NCBI GenBank assembly: GCA_959347315.1 | Contig: OY365815.1 | Span: forward strand, 16,351,954-16,415,953 | Direction: 5' to 3' | Length of the DNA: 64,000 nucleotides | Source: Bimastos eiseni | Taxonomy: Eukaryota > Annelida > Clitellata > Crassiclitellata > Lumbricidae | In this document: positions 59,101 to 64,000 of the stretch, in pieces | Layout of the letters: every line of letters begins with the position of its first letter | Numbering within the stretch: position 1 is the stretch's first letter | Program-made: the position numbers and the translations under genes | The notes under the pieces: model-generated | What the model was told of the DNA's origin: nothing | Database searches by the model: none | Seen by the model: only the letters and a program-made list of their open reading frames with translations

Positions 59101-61778
59101 CTTGGGGCCAATGTGTATACTTTGGTCATGATGAAATCAGTTGGCATCAAGCCAGAATGGTAAGTTATGTATAGAACCTCTTTATCACCAGGGTCTGAAA
59201 TATGATCCATCATTCATCTTTTATACTTTTAATGTGATTGGTCAGTTGTGACAGTATATTTGACTATCATTGCATGTATGTAGGAATCAGGACCATAAGT
59301 TTAATAGCACATTTTAAATGTATTGATAATACTAGCAATTTTATAACAATGTTCATTTAATTTCAAACTCAATAGCTTTGTGCGCAAAACTGTCTGTGCG
59401 CAGCTTACTTAGCAGTCACACCAATATGAAATTTCTAGGGGATTTGATGTAAGTTGAAATTCATGCACTGACTGCTATAGTGTCTCATAGTAGTGATACT
59501 GCTTCTGCAATTGGTGTACAATAGAGCACTTTTTGATTGAAATGAAGCAGTGCATAAGAAATTCTGCAGGAATAAAAGTGCATAAGATTTTGTTTGTACA
59601 GTGTATCTAATTACAGAACGTTGTTGTCTTTAGCACTGCATGAACATGGGGGGTGATCTTCTCATCCTTGACAGTGCTAAGAAGCGGGAGGAAGTTCAGC
59701 TGGCCGTTTTTAAAGACTTCTTCCCTTCGGACTCTAAGCATTTCGTTTGGATTGGACTCTTTTCACAAATCTACTACTGGGACGACTGTAAGTTTGGACA
59801 AAATCATTGATTTGCAGTTTCTCTCTAGTATATTCTAACTTTCTCTGTCACCGTGTTGACATGGAGCTCACGTAGGACCCATTTTCCTATGTGGGACCTG
59901 TATGGAACTATATGATTTCTTTGCTTAGCTCATTTATTTTACTTTCAGCCAACTGTGTCTTTCTAATCCAGTGATGTAGTTTTTTTCTACACTACTTTTA
60001 GTTTCAAAATGTAGTTATGGACCTGTATCATTAGTGATGATTCATAGTTTTGTCACATCTCCTGACAGAAAAAAACTGCACATCTGTAACAATACAATAC
60101 AACTGAAATTTGATACAATACAATACAACTGTTATTTGATATCACCCTTCTTACAATCAGCTCAGAAGTGCACACATGCCTCGACGGCACAACTACAGTT
60201 GTAATGCAGAGCAATTGTGTGCAAAGGACTTGCTCAAGGTCACTAGACAGTGACTTCTCGGACGAGGGTCACACCCGCACACTGAGCTTTGAGAGCCAAC
60301 CGCTGTGACCAATCGGCCACCATGCCACACTGTTGTGGAAAAGTGAAGTCAAGCTAATAGGCTATCCAGCCATGGCATCCAGGAGCAGGTTCATACACCC
60401 AGGCTAGCAAGCTATGTTCTAATCTATGTGTCATTATAGTTTTGGTTCTGTTTCAATCAAGCATTCTCTGTCAGCTTGTTCCTTTGGAATATTTAGTATT
60501 TGCAATCTAGGTATTGACTTTTCTTCAGGATTAAAGGTTACAAGCTCTGGTGCCGAGTTTGCAATTCTCAGTGATATTTTCATTTGACATACAAACATCT
60601 AGCATAACAATTATTGATTACCACTGAACCTGTCCTACTCTCAGAACTGATTGAGGCCTGTAAGTGACAACTTACTTTATCTGAAATTGTATTTATGGAA
60701 AATTGAAAGCCATTTCCTTACTACTGCACATTCATGCAGGTTGTCTACTCTGCTGCTTCCTTTTGCAGCAGCAAATGTAGTGTTGAGTGATCTACAAGGT
60801 AGTGATGTTTCTGTGTGTCATATTTTATTCTAGTTTTTGGAGGTTCAGCGCTATGTTACTCCAAGTTTGGTAATGGCGAGCCAGAGTTTGAGAAGAACTG
60901 CCTCTACCTCGATCCTGAAAAGGAGTTTGAGTGGTTTTCTGGATCGTGCGAAGATGACAGTCACTATTTCCTCTGTGAAATTGGTTTGTTATACTTGACT
61001 ATTTTTGTAATTGAATAGTTTATTGTGAATTTTCCTTTGATTTTTTTCTGTAATTTATCTATATCTGCTCTAGGCACAATGTCATCATTATCAGCTGTGG
61101 TGCATCCCTCTTGGAAGCCTTGTCATTTCTACAACATGTCACCATACCGTGCTAACGAATAAAGTCACTAACTCTGATACCTCATGAGGCGTTATTCACC
61201 AACTCTATGTAATTTTATGTATCGATAAGTATTAATGCATGGCAGTACTCTCTCTGGCTTGACAGCAAAGAATGCACAAATGAATATCTGTATATATGTT
61301 CACCAAATTAATTAGTTAGATTTGAGTCATTTGACTCTAGTGATAACTTTGTTCATGTTGTGTTTTTAATCATACTGTGCTTTGTCTGTTTGAAATTAAA
61401 CAAAAATTATTATTTTTATTATTATAATTATTGTATGAACTCATTATAAGACCTGACTTAAATGATTGCATATAGCAATTCATTGTAATGCTGTCTGTGG
61501 GGGCTATGCATTGTGAGTTAATTAAGATTTACTTATGTTAATTAGTGAATTAATTGAGCTATAGATTATAAACTAATTATTACATGACCTTGTTATTATA
61601 AGTCATAAGTACATAGCCTCTCACAGACGGCATTATGGTGAGTTGCTGTATGTATTTCCTCTTACCTAGAAATTCTTTGCCTGCAATTTATTCTTCTTTG
61701 AAATCCGTATTTTTCAGCCAAAGTCAGACCGTGACCGCTTCTGAGTTGATACCTGTAGGGGCGCTATATTAAATTCAA

Positions 61779-61812
<34 letters not shown>

Positions 61813-63622
61813 GTGATCATTTATGACCCCTTATTGAGAGGAACTTATGAAGTGTATGGTTTCCATGCTTTAGATACCTCAAAAGGTGAACTGCCACTAA
61901 AGCCTGTGGAGGATAAGTACAATGATTACGAAGAACCCAAGGAAGATCATATGCAAGTAGCAGCCTCATCTGATGATGACAACAAGTCTAAGGAAGGAGG
62001 ATCAGTCCTCAGTGCACTCGAAATTGGTCAGTACGGTTTACGTTATGCTGTCTGCTACATATAGGGGGTGCATGGCAATCTGGTGTGGTTAGTGTGCTGG
62101 GCTTTCATTAGGTTTAAATGTGGGGAGATTGCTGCTGCCCAGAGCACACCCGGCTTTAAGTACATTGAACAGCTAACATTGGGGATTTTGGACGGTAAGG
62201 CAGAAGATTGGCCACCCACCCATCCTCGTCTGATTAGGCTAAGGAAGGGAAATCGCGCATTGTGGTTAACTCAAAGACTTCTTGTTCTTATACTTTACAT
62301 CCTGTTACATTTATTTATTGATTACTGAAATTTGATACCGCCTTTCTTCCAACATTTTTTTGGCTCAGAAGTGCATACACATGCCTCGATGGTGCATACC
62401 CAACATTACACTGTTCTCAATACTGTCTTTAGGCTGTCTCACGATGTGCCCAAAGTACCGCAGTTTTCTGGATTTGATGTGGCCCAACAGTTTGCAGTCA
62501 ACTTTCGCCATTTGATACACTTGTTCGGTGGTCACCATTGCTGTCCATGGAATTCTAAGCAGTTTCCTCATGCACTTGTTCTCAAATGCTTGTATGCGTT
62601 TCTCTTCTTCTTTCTTTATTCTCCACGCCTCACAACCATACGTTTTTATATACTCTAACTCCTTTCCTCTCTCTCTGCCTTCATCCGTTGGTACATCTAG
62701 TTTTCTCAACTTATCCCCGATGGAGCTGGTACTGTCTTGCTCAGTCTAAATGTAGGCTACTAAATAGACTCCCCCAAGGTATGTCAATTCCTGTTTGTAC
62801 ATGTATATATTAGATAGCTATTTTTCAACCAGAGTTCCACATAATCTAGGGTTCCACAAATAATGGTTCTGTGATATTTGGAAATACTCTTGAAATAATT
62901 ATAATCCAACAGCAAGTTAATAATGAAAAAACTTCCTTCAGGCACTGTCTGTATGTACAGGTTAAGTTCAGGATTGGTTTTCTTGTGGCCCTTCATTAAG
63001 TGTCCTTGCTACCATGTTTTATGACTTCTCTTTAGCCAAGGTTGAGTCGAGAATGCTCCTGATTTAGATAAACTTGGAGGTTCACTATATAAATCTAAAC
63101 GAATGAATGAATGAAGTTCCCAGAATTACCTTTGCATGCCAACTGTTTTGCACAGTAATTCTCTATGTTTCTAGTCTTTTTAATCTCACTGAAATCATTT
63201 CGTTAAACAGATTTTTAAGATCGACCTAATATGGACAATCCAGAATTGCAAACAAGATGGGAGAAATATGTATACATGAACATGTAGATTTTCACAGTTT
63301 AAGACATAATATATATCAGTAATTGAATTGTGCTCCTACAATCAACCTTTTGTAGCCTGGATTTCAATGGGTAGGCTACCTTGGATATTAATCCTTTAAT
63401 GACCAACGTTATGCCGTACATTTTACTACACGCTGGTCGTTAAAGGGTTAAATATATTTTAAGGGTACCCAATGGAAAAAGGTTTGGAAATATTGATATA
63501 TGTAATAAATCACAGACATGTTGTTTCTGTTCACCATCCTTAGCTCTGATTGCTGCCATTGGTGTCGTGGCAGTGGCTATGCTGGTTGGAGGCACTACGT
63601 ACGCTGTCACCAAACGGAGAAA
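33316..63622 (+). CDS. Modular type I membrane receptor: MAM, five PAN, CTLD(WSC), CTLD, TM (27 exons, 3' partial)
   Basis: Cell-surface protein, ligand unknown. Visible coding length is 3,557 nt (1,185 codons) in frame across 27 exons; skipping the WSC block gives 1,075. Order by residue: signal peptide 1-35; MAM 37-192; PAN/apple-like 193-276, 289-380, 392-482, 517-599, 614-707, each with six cysteines in a Cx3Cx5C core; mini-exon linkers between; CTLD first half 730-811; mini-exon and WSC 812-921; CTLD second half 922-973; second CTLD 974-1108; acidic stem 1109-1159; transmembrane helix with KRRK stop-transfer. The cytoplasmic tail lies beyond the window. Outside the split MAM, WSC and CTLD2 introns, every intron from exon 5 to 26 is phase 1. 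Both CTLDs lack canonical EPN/QPD and WND, so calcium-dependent sugar binding is doubtful. Confidence 0.85.
34768..34939 (+). CDS. Receptor exon 2: MAM domain, first part
   Basis: DIFECDFELDLCDVQQNGND then WDRKSG and SSMDAGPEGG match the MAM opening (C-x-FE, W-x-R, GP). Enters phase 1, leaves phase 2, donor GTAAGG. Confidence 0.85.
35085..35172. repeat. (TA)n microsatellite
   Basis: TA tracts with TATG inserts in receptor intron 2. Confidence 0.85.
35178..35382 (+). mobile_element. CR1/L2-like non-LTR 3' fragment
   Basis: Plus-strand reading HAFTFVGPMVWNGLPLSLGL is the familiar C-terminal FxxxxPxxWNxLPxxLR block of CR1/L2-type ORF2. It is followed by CACTTCTGAGCAG, a TATATAAATC tail and GATTGAATGAATT. 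5' truncated. Confidence 0.65.
35440..35647 (+). CDS. Receptor exon 3: MAM domain, middle
   Basis: FATPDLSSSGVVCIQFAYTT then GKMILYAQRG, EIWRSPDVDVKNWVLERL. This is the typical MAM C-x-F-x-Y and W...W...V-x-L pattern. Leaves phase 0, donor GTTAGT. Confidence 0.85.
35940..36262. repeat. Dispersed repeat with GCGCCTCTCACAG end
   Basis: ATTTATAAAGCGCCTC, GGCACTCCGAGAG, TCTTAAGAGAACG and GGTTGTTCCGTAGCGAAGGG resemble the non-LTR end at 56980 and the segment at 58320-58620. Probably a minus-strand non-LTR 3' region. Confidence 0.45.
36285..36560. repeat. 24-bp tandem repeat
   Basis: About 11 units of GTGGAAGGACAAAGAATCAA plus CAAA, with small changes. As 24 is divisible by three, long frames stay open on both strands; not coding. 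In receptor intron 3. Confidence 0.9.
36978..37190 (+). mobile_element. tRNA-derived SINE, copy A
   Basis: Box A TGGCTGATCGG at 36989 and box B GGTTCGACCCT at 37034, then a body (CAAGTCCTTCACGCACAATT) and tail GATATTAAATTTCAG with (AATA)n. Same family as 39077-39310 and 60112-60340. Confidence 0.8.
37304..37500 (+). mobile_element. tRNA-derived SINE, second family
   Basis: Box A TAGCATAGTGG and box B GGTTCAAATCC both fit Pol III consensus. The body ends GCACTGGCCACCTGCCCTC. The head differs from copy A. Similar fragments occur near 16440 and 62080-62230. Confidence 0.7.
37970..38054 (+). CDS. Receptor exon 4: MAM domain, end
   Basis: IIWQAISGGTGEELAVDSIL then IASGACDE, corresponding to the MAM G...AIDDI...C ending. 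Leaves phase 1, donor GTTTGT. Confidence 0.8.
38627..38878 (+). CDS. Receptor exon 5: PAN/apple-like domain 1
   Basis: ACKDTQWKIEKQVV, then LCKDHCILSPHCLAVDLL and final TRCETP. 84 codons, phase 1 at both ends. A duplicated acceptor (TTTACAGCTTGTAAA) lies 25 bases upstream; using it would give an in-frame stop. Confidence 0.82.
39077..39310 (+). mobile_element. tRNA-derived SINE, copy B
   Basis: Box A TGACTGATCGG, box B GGTTCGACCCT, shared body and GATATTAAATTTCAG tail followed by AATAAATAAAA. About 85% similar by eye to copy A. Confidence 0.8.
39366..39401 (+). CDS. Receptor exon 6: mini-exon linker
   Basis: DVEADVAPSTVS, 36 nt, phase 1-1, acceptor TGTTTCAG, donor GTAAGA. A short acidic and Ser/Thr linker. 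Confidence 0.65.
39411..39480. repeat. (ATT)n microsatellite
   Basis: ATT units just after exon 6. Confidence 0.85.
39729..39989. mobile_element. MITE-like element with inverted ends
   Basis: CTTCTGCGACCGGAAGTTCG at the left is inverse to CGAAGTTTCGGCCACAGAAG at the right with few mismatches. The middle has the palindromic pair GCGCATGCGC at about 39874 and 39892. Target duplication not identified. Confidence 0.6.
40540..40892. repeat. 16-bp tandem repeat
   Basis: About 22 units of TAACGTACATTCATAG. The first half mostly has ATTCATAG and the second half ATTCGTGG, so two variant blocks were amplified separately. In receptor intron 6. Confidence 0.92.
41113..41388 (+). CDS. Receptor exon 7: PAN/apple-like domain 2
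   Basis: GCRPVWTRRSFFYSLGG, then ECRDACLQERSCLAVDVQ, LVCRLHSD and WEIVDRC. 92 codons, phase 1-1, donor GTAAGT. Confidence 0.85.
42076..42108 (+). CDS. Receptor exon 8: mini-exon linker
   Basis: RGFTNKPLEKN, 33 nt, phase 1-1, acceptor GCTTTATAG, donor GTAAGC. Confidence 0.6.
42425..42697 (+). CDS. Receptor exon 9: PAN/apple-like domain 3
   Basis: GCLVQWEERQNTHYVSGSYF, then TCLAECLANPKCVAVDINFG, ECWLFTS and LTKGC. 91 codons, phase 1-1, donor GTAAGT. Confidence 0.85.
42926..43314. mobile_element. hAT-type MITE, 389 bp
   Basis: Left end CAATGTTCCCTCTTATTTTT; right end TTAGAGGGAACACTG is inverse to CAGTGTTCCCTCTAA. This is the familiar hAT terminus. Flanks ATTGCTGT and ATTATAGT match at 5 of 8. 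A near-palindrome GCTCATGTGCGTGCGCACAT lies close to the right end. Confidence 0.7.
43767..43793 (+). CDS. Receptor exon 10: mini-exon linker
   Basis: RQEEEDRTG, 27 nt, phase 1-1, acceptor TTCTGCAG, donor GTAAGT. Confidence 0.6.
43980..44640 (-). mobile_element. Non-LTR retrotransposon fragment (RT ORF C-terminal part), minus
   Basis: Minus-strand readings FCYLESMIPNDAKCHVEIQR, KKQIIKSMICNVELNESET W, WIWKRMEIVSWMEHNT, WFGHWGKILS and IEGRMEGRKTRRRPR match in order the C-terminal region of common animal endonuclease-reverse transcriptase elements (YLGS, ...SETWT, WRRM..., GKRxRGRPR). Several frameshifts, no RT core; a dead 5'-truncated copy in receptor intron 10. Confidence 0.75.
44756..44803 (+). 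CDS. Receptor exon 11: acidic mini-exon with Ser-Gly site
   Basis: FDKGEDEGSGDVVQDQ, 48 nt, phase 1-1, acceptor GTGTTCAG, donor GTATTG. EDEGSGD is an acidic Ser-Gly motif of the kind used for glycosaminoglycan attachment. Confidence 0.62.
44936..44976. repeat. (CTAAT)n short tandem repeat
   Basis: TCTAATCTAATCTAGTC units, about eight copies. Confidence 0.8.
45977..46003 (+). CDS. Receptor exon 12: mini-exon linker
   Basis: DMPVLLKPV, 27 nt, phase 1-1, acceptor CATTTTAG, donor GTGAAC. Shortest supported exon along with exon 10. Confidence 0.5.
46502..46750 (+). CDS. Receptor exon 13: PAN/apple-like domain 4
   Basis: VCSALNWERLPDFYSLGG, then LCLDSCVNDVKCQGIDY, DGCIMHRD and LIGDC. 83 codons, phase 1-1, donor GTAGAA. 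Confidence 0.84.
47616..47657 (+). CDS. Receptor exon 14: mini-exon linker
   Basis: ERPGKAEVKAEVKS, 42 nt, phase 1-1, with an internal 12-base duplication (AAGGCAGAGGTC twice). Donor GTATTT. Confidence 0.6.
48290..48571 (+). CDS. Receptor exon 15: PAN/apple-like domain 5
   Basis: ECTRGVVQKEFLRSPGAVF, then QCLDLCIHSKKCMAAEVRK, LGCYYHYE and LSKQC. 94 codons, phase 1-1, donor GTAAGG. Confidence 0.84.
49166..49195 (+). CDS. Receptor exon 16: mini-exon linker
   Basis: ATATVNPMIV, 30 nt, phase 1-1, acceptor TTGTTTCAG, donor GTAAGT. Confidence 0.6.
49261..49323. repeat. (ATT)n microsatellite at the retroelement 3' end
   Basis: ATT units adjoin the 3' end of the minus-strand element, matching the situation at 18317-18392. 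Confidence 0.8.
49375..51516 (-). pseudogene. Retrotransposon RT and restriction-like endonuclease ORF
   Basis: 713-codon open segment. The first ~55 codons are out of frame with the true protein (the other frame reads LRATTALINLLLAG). Then RPIAIGYVWRRLASK and QLGVGVPGGCEAATHA, motif A LDISNAFNSL (near residue 137), motif B SQQGDPLGPLLFCL (189), motif C GYLDDLTLGG (218), CCHC at residues 523-539, RPDG at 581, WDATVVD at 598. Ends at TAG/TGA near 49375. Confidence 0.85.
51565..52395 (-). pseudogene. Retrotransposon N-terminal ORF segment with zinc finger
   Basis: 276 codons from MNQNHKLTHRTITKRTDS, with CxxC at CNVC followed by H and C (GPRANPC), then LRHFPKGARSGAGRLLTDIM, LNGRQALAAVVAAKLEDGN and LELLCQKHPASP. 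It stops just before the RT ORF in a different frame. Confidence 0.75.
52788..52834. repeat. (ATT)n microsatellite
   Basis: ATT units with one CTT interruption. Confidence 0.85.
53101..53136 (+). CDS. Receptor exon 17: mini-exon linker
   Basis: DLDKDDIVVEPL, 36 nt, phase 1-1, acceptor CTGTTTCAG, donor GTTTGT. The intron before it holds the 3-kb antisense retrotransposon. Confidence 0.6.
53355..53455 (+). pseudogene. hAT transposase remnant (dimerisation domain)
   Basis: Plus-strand frame NTAFPASTAVERLFSVGIRV FSFL then a stop. PASxxxERLFS is the signature of the hAT C-terminal dimerisation domain. Only about 25 codons are recognisable. It lies 260 bp from the hAT-like MITE at 53713. Confidence 0.6.
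53713..53885. mobile_element. hAT-type MITE, 173 bp, with GGGTACCC motifs
   Basis: Left end TAGGCTGTCAATGGGTACCC, right end GGGTACCCG to GACAGCCTTAG. Flanks TTCTGAAT (53705-53712) and TCCTGAAT (53886-53893) match at 7 of 8. Shares its internal unit (TGACTACCCAGGTAATGAAA) with the repeat at 63661 onward. Confidence 0.65.
54399..54644 (+). CDS. Receptor exon 18: first half of CTLD 1
   Basis: ATFCEDITCYLIMNERLNWN, then AQTECEMRHGKLASIKSA and LWIGASVI...LWRVVQ. This is a C-type lectin fold up to the WIG block and following strand. Phase 1-1, donor GTGAGT. Confidence 0.85.
55259..55297 (+). CDS. Receptor exon 19: mini-exon before WSC
   Basis: GTGLCNSDNSLSD, 39 nt, phase 1-1, acceptor TTTCGTAG, donor GTATGT. 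Confidence 0.5.
55572..55729 (+). CDS. Receptor exon 20: WSC domain, first part
   Basis: MAQGCFMEAKEEKEF, then VTPASCLKACMMEDFDYAGV Q. Enters phase 1, leaves phase 0, donor GTAAGA. The YAGVQ end matches the WSC core. Confidence 0.82.
56314..56446 (+). CDS. Receptor exon 21: WSC domain, second part
   Basis: DGSVCTCGDSFG, then DCVVPCEGDYSQVCGGIGAH. Supplies five of the eight WSC cysteines. Enters phase 0, leaves phase 1, donor GTCAGT. Confidence 0.82.
56972..57295 (-). mobile_element. CR1/L2-like non-LTR 3' fragment, minus
   Basis: Minus-strand frame GNVPVYLRDLFTLT then RSLRSALKGDFVVPHAH and NRAFAIVGPSVWNNLPSDLR matches the C-terminus of CR1/L2-type ORF2. The tail on this strand is TTATATAAATTACTTTGATT GATTGA. 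Inserted in receptor intron 21. Confidence 0.8.
57390..57545 (+). CDS. Receptor exon 22: second half of CTLD 1
   Basis: AISDDFSMWNYNEPKNTS, then HWCGALDM and PCNEDLKFLCQM, the W-N-x-x-EP...C...C...FLC ending of a C-type lectin domain. It fits exon 18 directly in phase 1. EPK replaces EPN. Confidence 0.85.
57629..57945. mobile_element. hAT (Charlie-like) non-autonomous element, 317 bp
   Basis: Left end CAGCGATTCCCAACC, right end inverse to CAGTGGTTCTCAACC. The duplication CTTTATCT is perfect at 57621-57628 and 57946-57953. TGGCCC motifs lie near both ends, with an AT-rich middle. Confidence 0.88.
58320..58620. repeat. Dispersed repeat similar to 35940-36262
   Basis: GGTTCCATAGTGATGGTCCAACAACAGAG corresponds to GTTCCGTAGCGAAGGGCCAACAGAG in the earlier copy (both described in two parts: GGTTCCATAGTGATGGTCC and AACAACAGAG). 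Probably a non-LTR 3' region on the minus strand. Confidence 0.4.
59059..59159 (+). CDS. Receptor exon 23: CTLD 2, start
   Basis: SDEACLTESGYKTMSWGQ, CVYFGHDEISWHQARM. Leaves phase 0, donor GTAAGT. Confidence 0.82.
59634..59787 (+). CDS. Receptor exon 24: CTLD 2, middle
   Basis: HCMNMGGDLLILDSAKKREE then FVWIGLFSQIYYWDD. The WIG block ends at the same point as exon 18. Leaves phase 1, donor GTAAGT. Confidence 0.84.
60112..60340 (-). mobile_element. tRNA-derived SINE, copy C (minus strand)
   Basis: Reverse-complement of copies A and B: box A CCGATTGGTCA on the plus strand near 60310, box B-like GGGTCACACC near 60265, then CTCAAGGTCAC, CTCAGAAGTGCACAC and a tail in (AATACAACTG). Confidence 0.72.
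60834..60983 (+). CDS. Receptor exon 25: CTLD 2, end
   Basis: FFGGSALCYSKFGNGEPE, then NCLYLDPEKEFEWFSGSCED and YFLCEI. Phase 1-1, donor GTTTGT. Reading through the donor gives 11 codons and a stop at 61018. Confidence 0.84.
61158..61163 (+). other. AATAAA after the exon 25 read-through stop
   Basis: If exon 25 is not spliced, translation stops at 61018 and this AATAAA follows 140 bases later, which would give a secreted form lacking stem and helix. Inference only. Confidence 0.3.
61735..61812 (+). repeat. CR1/L2-like 3' tail with (TTGA)n
   Basis: GGGGCGCTATATTAAATTC followed by seven TTGA/GATT units. Non-LTR tail without body. Confidence 0.55.
61874..62026 (+). CDS. Receptor exon 26: acidic stem
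   Basis: DTSKGELPLKPVEDKYNDYE EPKEDH, then ASSDDDNKSKEGG. Phase 1-1, donor GTCAGT. Highly acidic, with tyrosines beside acidic residues. Confidence 0.72.
62326..62400 (-). mobile_element. SINE 3' fragment (minus strand)
   Basis: CTGAAATTTGATACCGCCTT then CTCAGAAGTGCATACACATG and CCTCGATGG match the reverse of the SINE A/B/C 3' half. The tRNA head is absent. Confidence 0.6.
62401..62712 (-). mobile_element. Non-LTR retrotransposon fragment (RT ORF C-terminal part), minus
   Basis: Minus-strand frame KLDVPTDEGRERGKELEYIK, YGCEAWRIKKEEEKRIQAFE, NKCMRKLLRIPWTAMV, RKLRYFGHIVRQPKDSIE is the well-known post-RT region of animal endonuclease-RT elements. 5' and 3' truncated; joined to a SINE fragment. 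Confidence 0.82.
63030..63113 (+). repeat. CR1/L2-like 3' tail
   Basis: TTGGAGGTTCACTATATAAATC then GAATGAATGAATGAA (given in parts: TTGGAGGTTCACTATA, TAAATC). Non-LTR tail. Confidence 0.45.
63544..63622 (+). CDS. Receptor exon 27: transmembrane helix
   Basis: ALIAAIGVVAVAMLVGG, TTYAVTKRRK: a single hydrophobic helix followed by basic residues. Donor GTTAGT, phase 2. The tail continues outside the window. Confidence 0.8.
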
Positions 63623-63660
63623 GTTAGTATTGTGTCTCTCTCAGCCAGTGTGCTTGTCAT

Positions 63661-64000
63661 TAAGGCTGTCAAAGGTTACCCGCCCGAGGTTGACTACCCG
63701 GGTAATGAAATCGGGTTACAGGTACCCGCAATTCCGTAAAAATTAGCGATTTTATCTGAACATATGCCAGAAATATTCTGATGGTCATATTGGCTGACTT
63801 CCCAGGCAATGAAATTGGATTTCGGGTAACGAAATTCCGTAAAATGCGTGATTTTACCCGAACATATCCAATAAATATTCCGTTGGTCATGTTGGCGACT
63901 GTCCAGGCAATGAAATCGATTCTCAGGTGCCCGACATACCGTAAAAATACGCAATTCCCTACATTTCCTAAAAAAATATCTATGCGGTCGGGTACCCGGT
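63661..64000. mobile_element. hAT-like element with about 100-bp internal repeats, runs off the window
   Basis: Starts TAAGGCTGTCAAAGGTTACC. It contains three diverged copies of a unit with AGGCAATGAAATCG, GGGT/CCCG, ATTCCGTAAAAAT and GAACATAT (about 63690, 63798 and 63895). The 173-bp element at 53713 is a shorter relative. Confidence 0.6.

Overview
This window is nuclear DNA from an animal. The evidence is GT-AG introns, metazoan signalling and adhesion domains (SH2/SOCS box, SLC34 transporter, MAM, PAN/apple, C-type lectin, WSC), tRNA-derived SINEs, CR1/L2-like 3' ends, and hAT and mariner elements. Domain content, intron sizes and repeat types fit a marine invertebrate, perhaps a deuterostome (amphioxus, hemichordate or echinoderm), but the species cannot be fixed from sequence alone. 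All splice sites below were placed by eye and rest on frame continuity plus family similarity.

Layout. 0-6.6 kb is intergenic or deep intronic sequence rich in simple and tandem repeats. 6.6-8.2 kb (+) holds the last two exons of a SOCS6/7-like gene (SH2 plus a diverged SOCS box); earlier exons were not found. 10.5-11.5 kb (-) holds an unrecognised broken reading frame with a type II membrane-anchor start. 18.4-20.2 kb (-) is a 5'-truncated, dead non-LTR retrotransposon with a restriction-like endonuclease. 20.8-28.8 kb (+) is a complete nine-exon SLC34 (NaPi-II) sodium-phosphate cotransporter gene of 757 codons. 28.8-33.3 kb is 3' UTR and intergenic DNA with a deleted mariner.

33.3-63.6 kb (+) is the main find: a 27-exon gene, open at the right edge, for a type I membrane protein with the order signal peptide, MAM, five PAN/apple-like domains, a C-type lectin domain (CTLD), a second CTLD, an acidic stem and a transmembrane helix. 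The PAN exons, and the mini-exons (27-48 nt) lying among and after them, are all flanked by phase-1 introns and divisible by three, so any can be skipped without changing frame. A complete eight-cysteine WSC domain plus a mini-exon lie inside the intron that splits the first CTLD, at the same position where the second CTLD has a plain intron. This means either a domain nested in a domain or an alternative cassette. I do not recognise this architecture as a described family; it looks like a modular surface receptor or adhesion protein.

Mobile DNA fills the introns: several hAT-type MITEs with 8-bp target duplications, a second restriction-endonuclease-type non-LTR element (49.4-52.4 kb, -), two non-LTR C-terminal fragments, CR1/L2-like 3' ends, at least four SINE copies, and many micro- and minisatellites. 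Introns longer than 300 bases that are not covered by an entry showed nothing recognisable.
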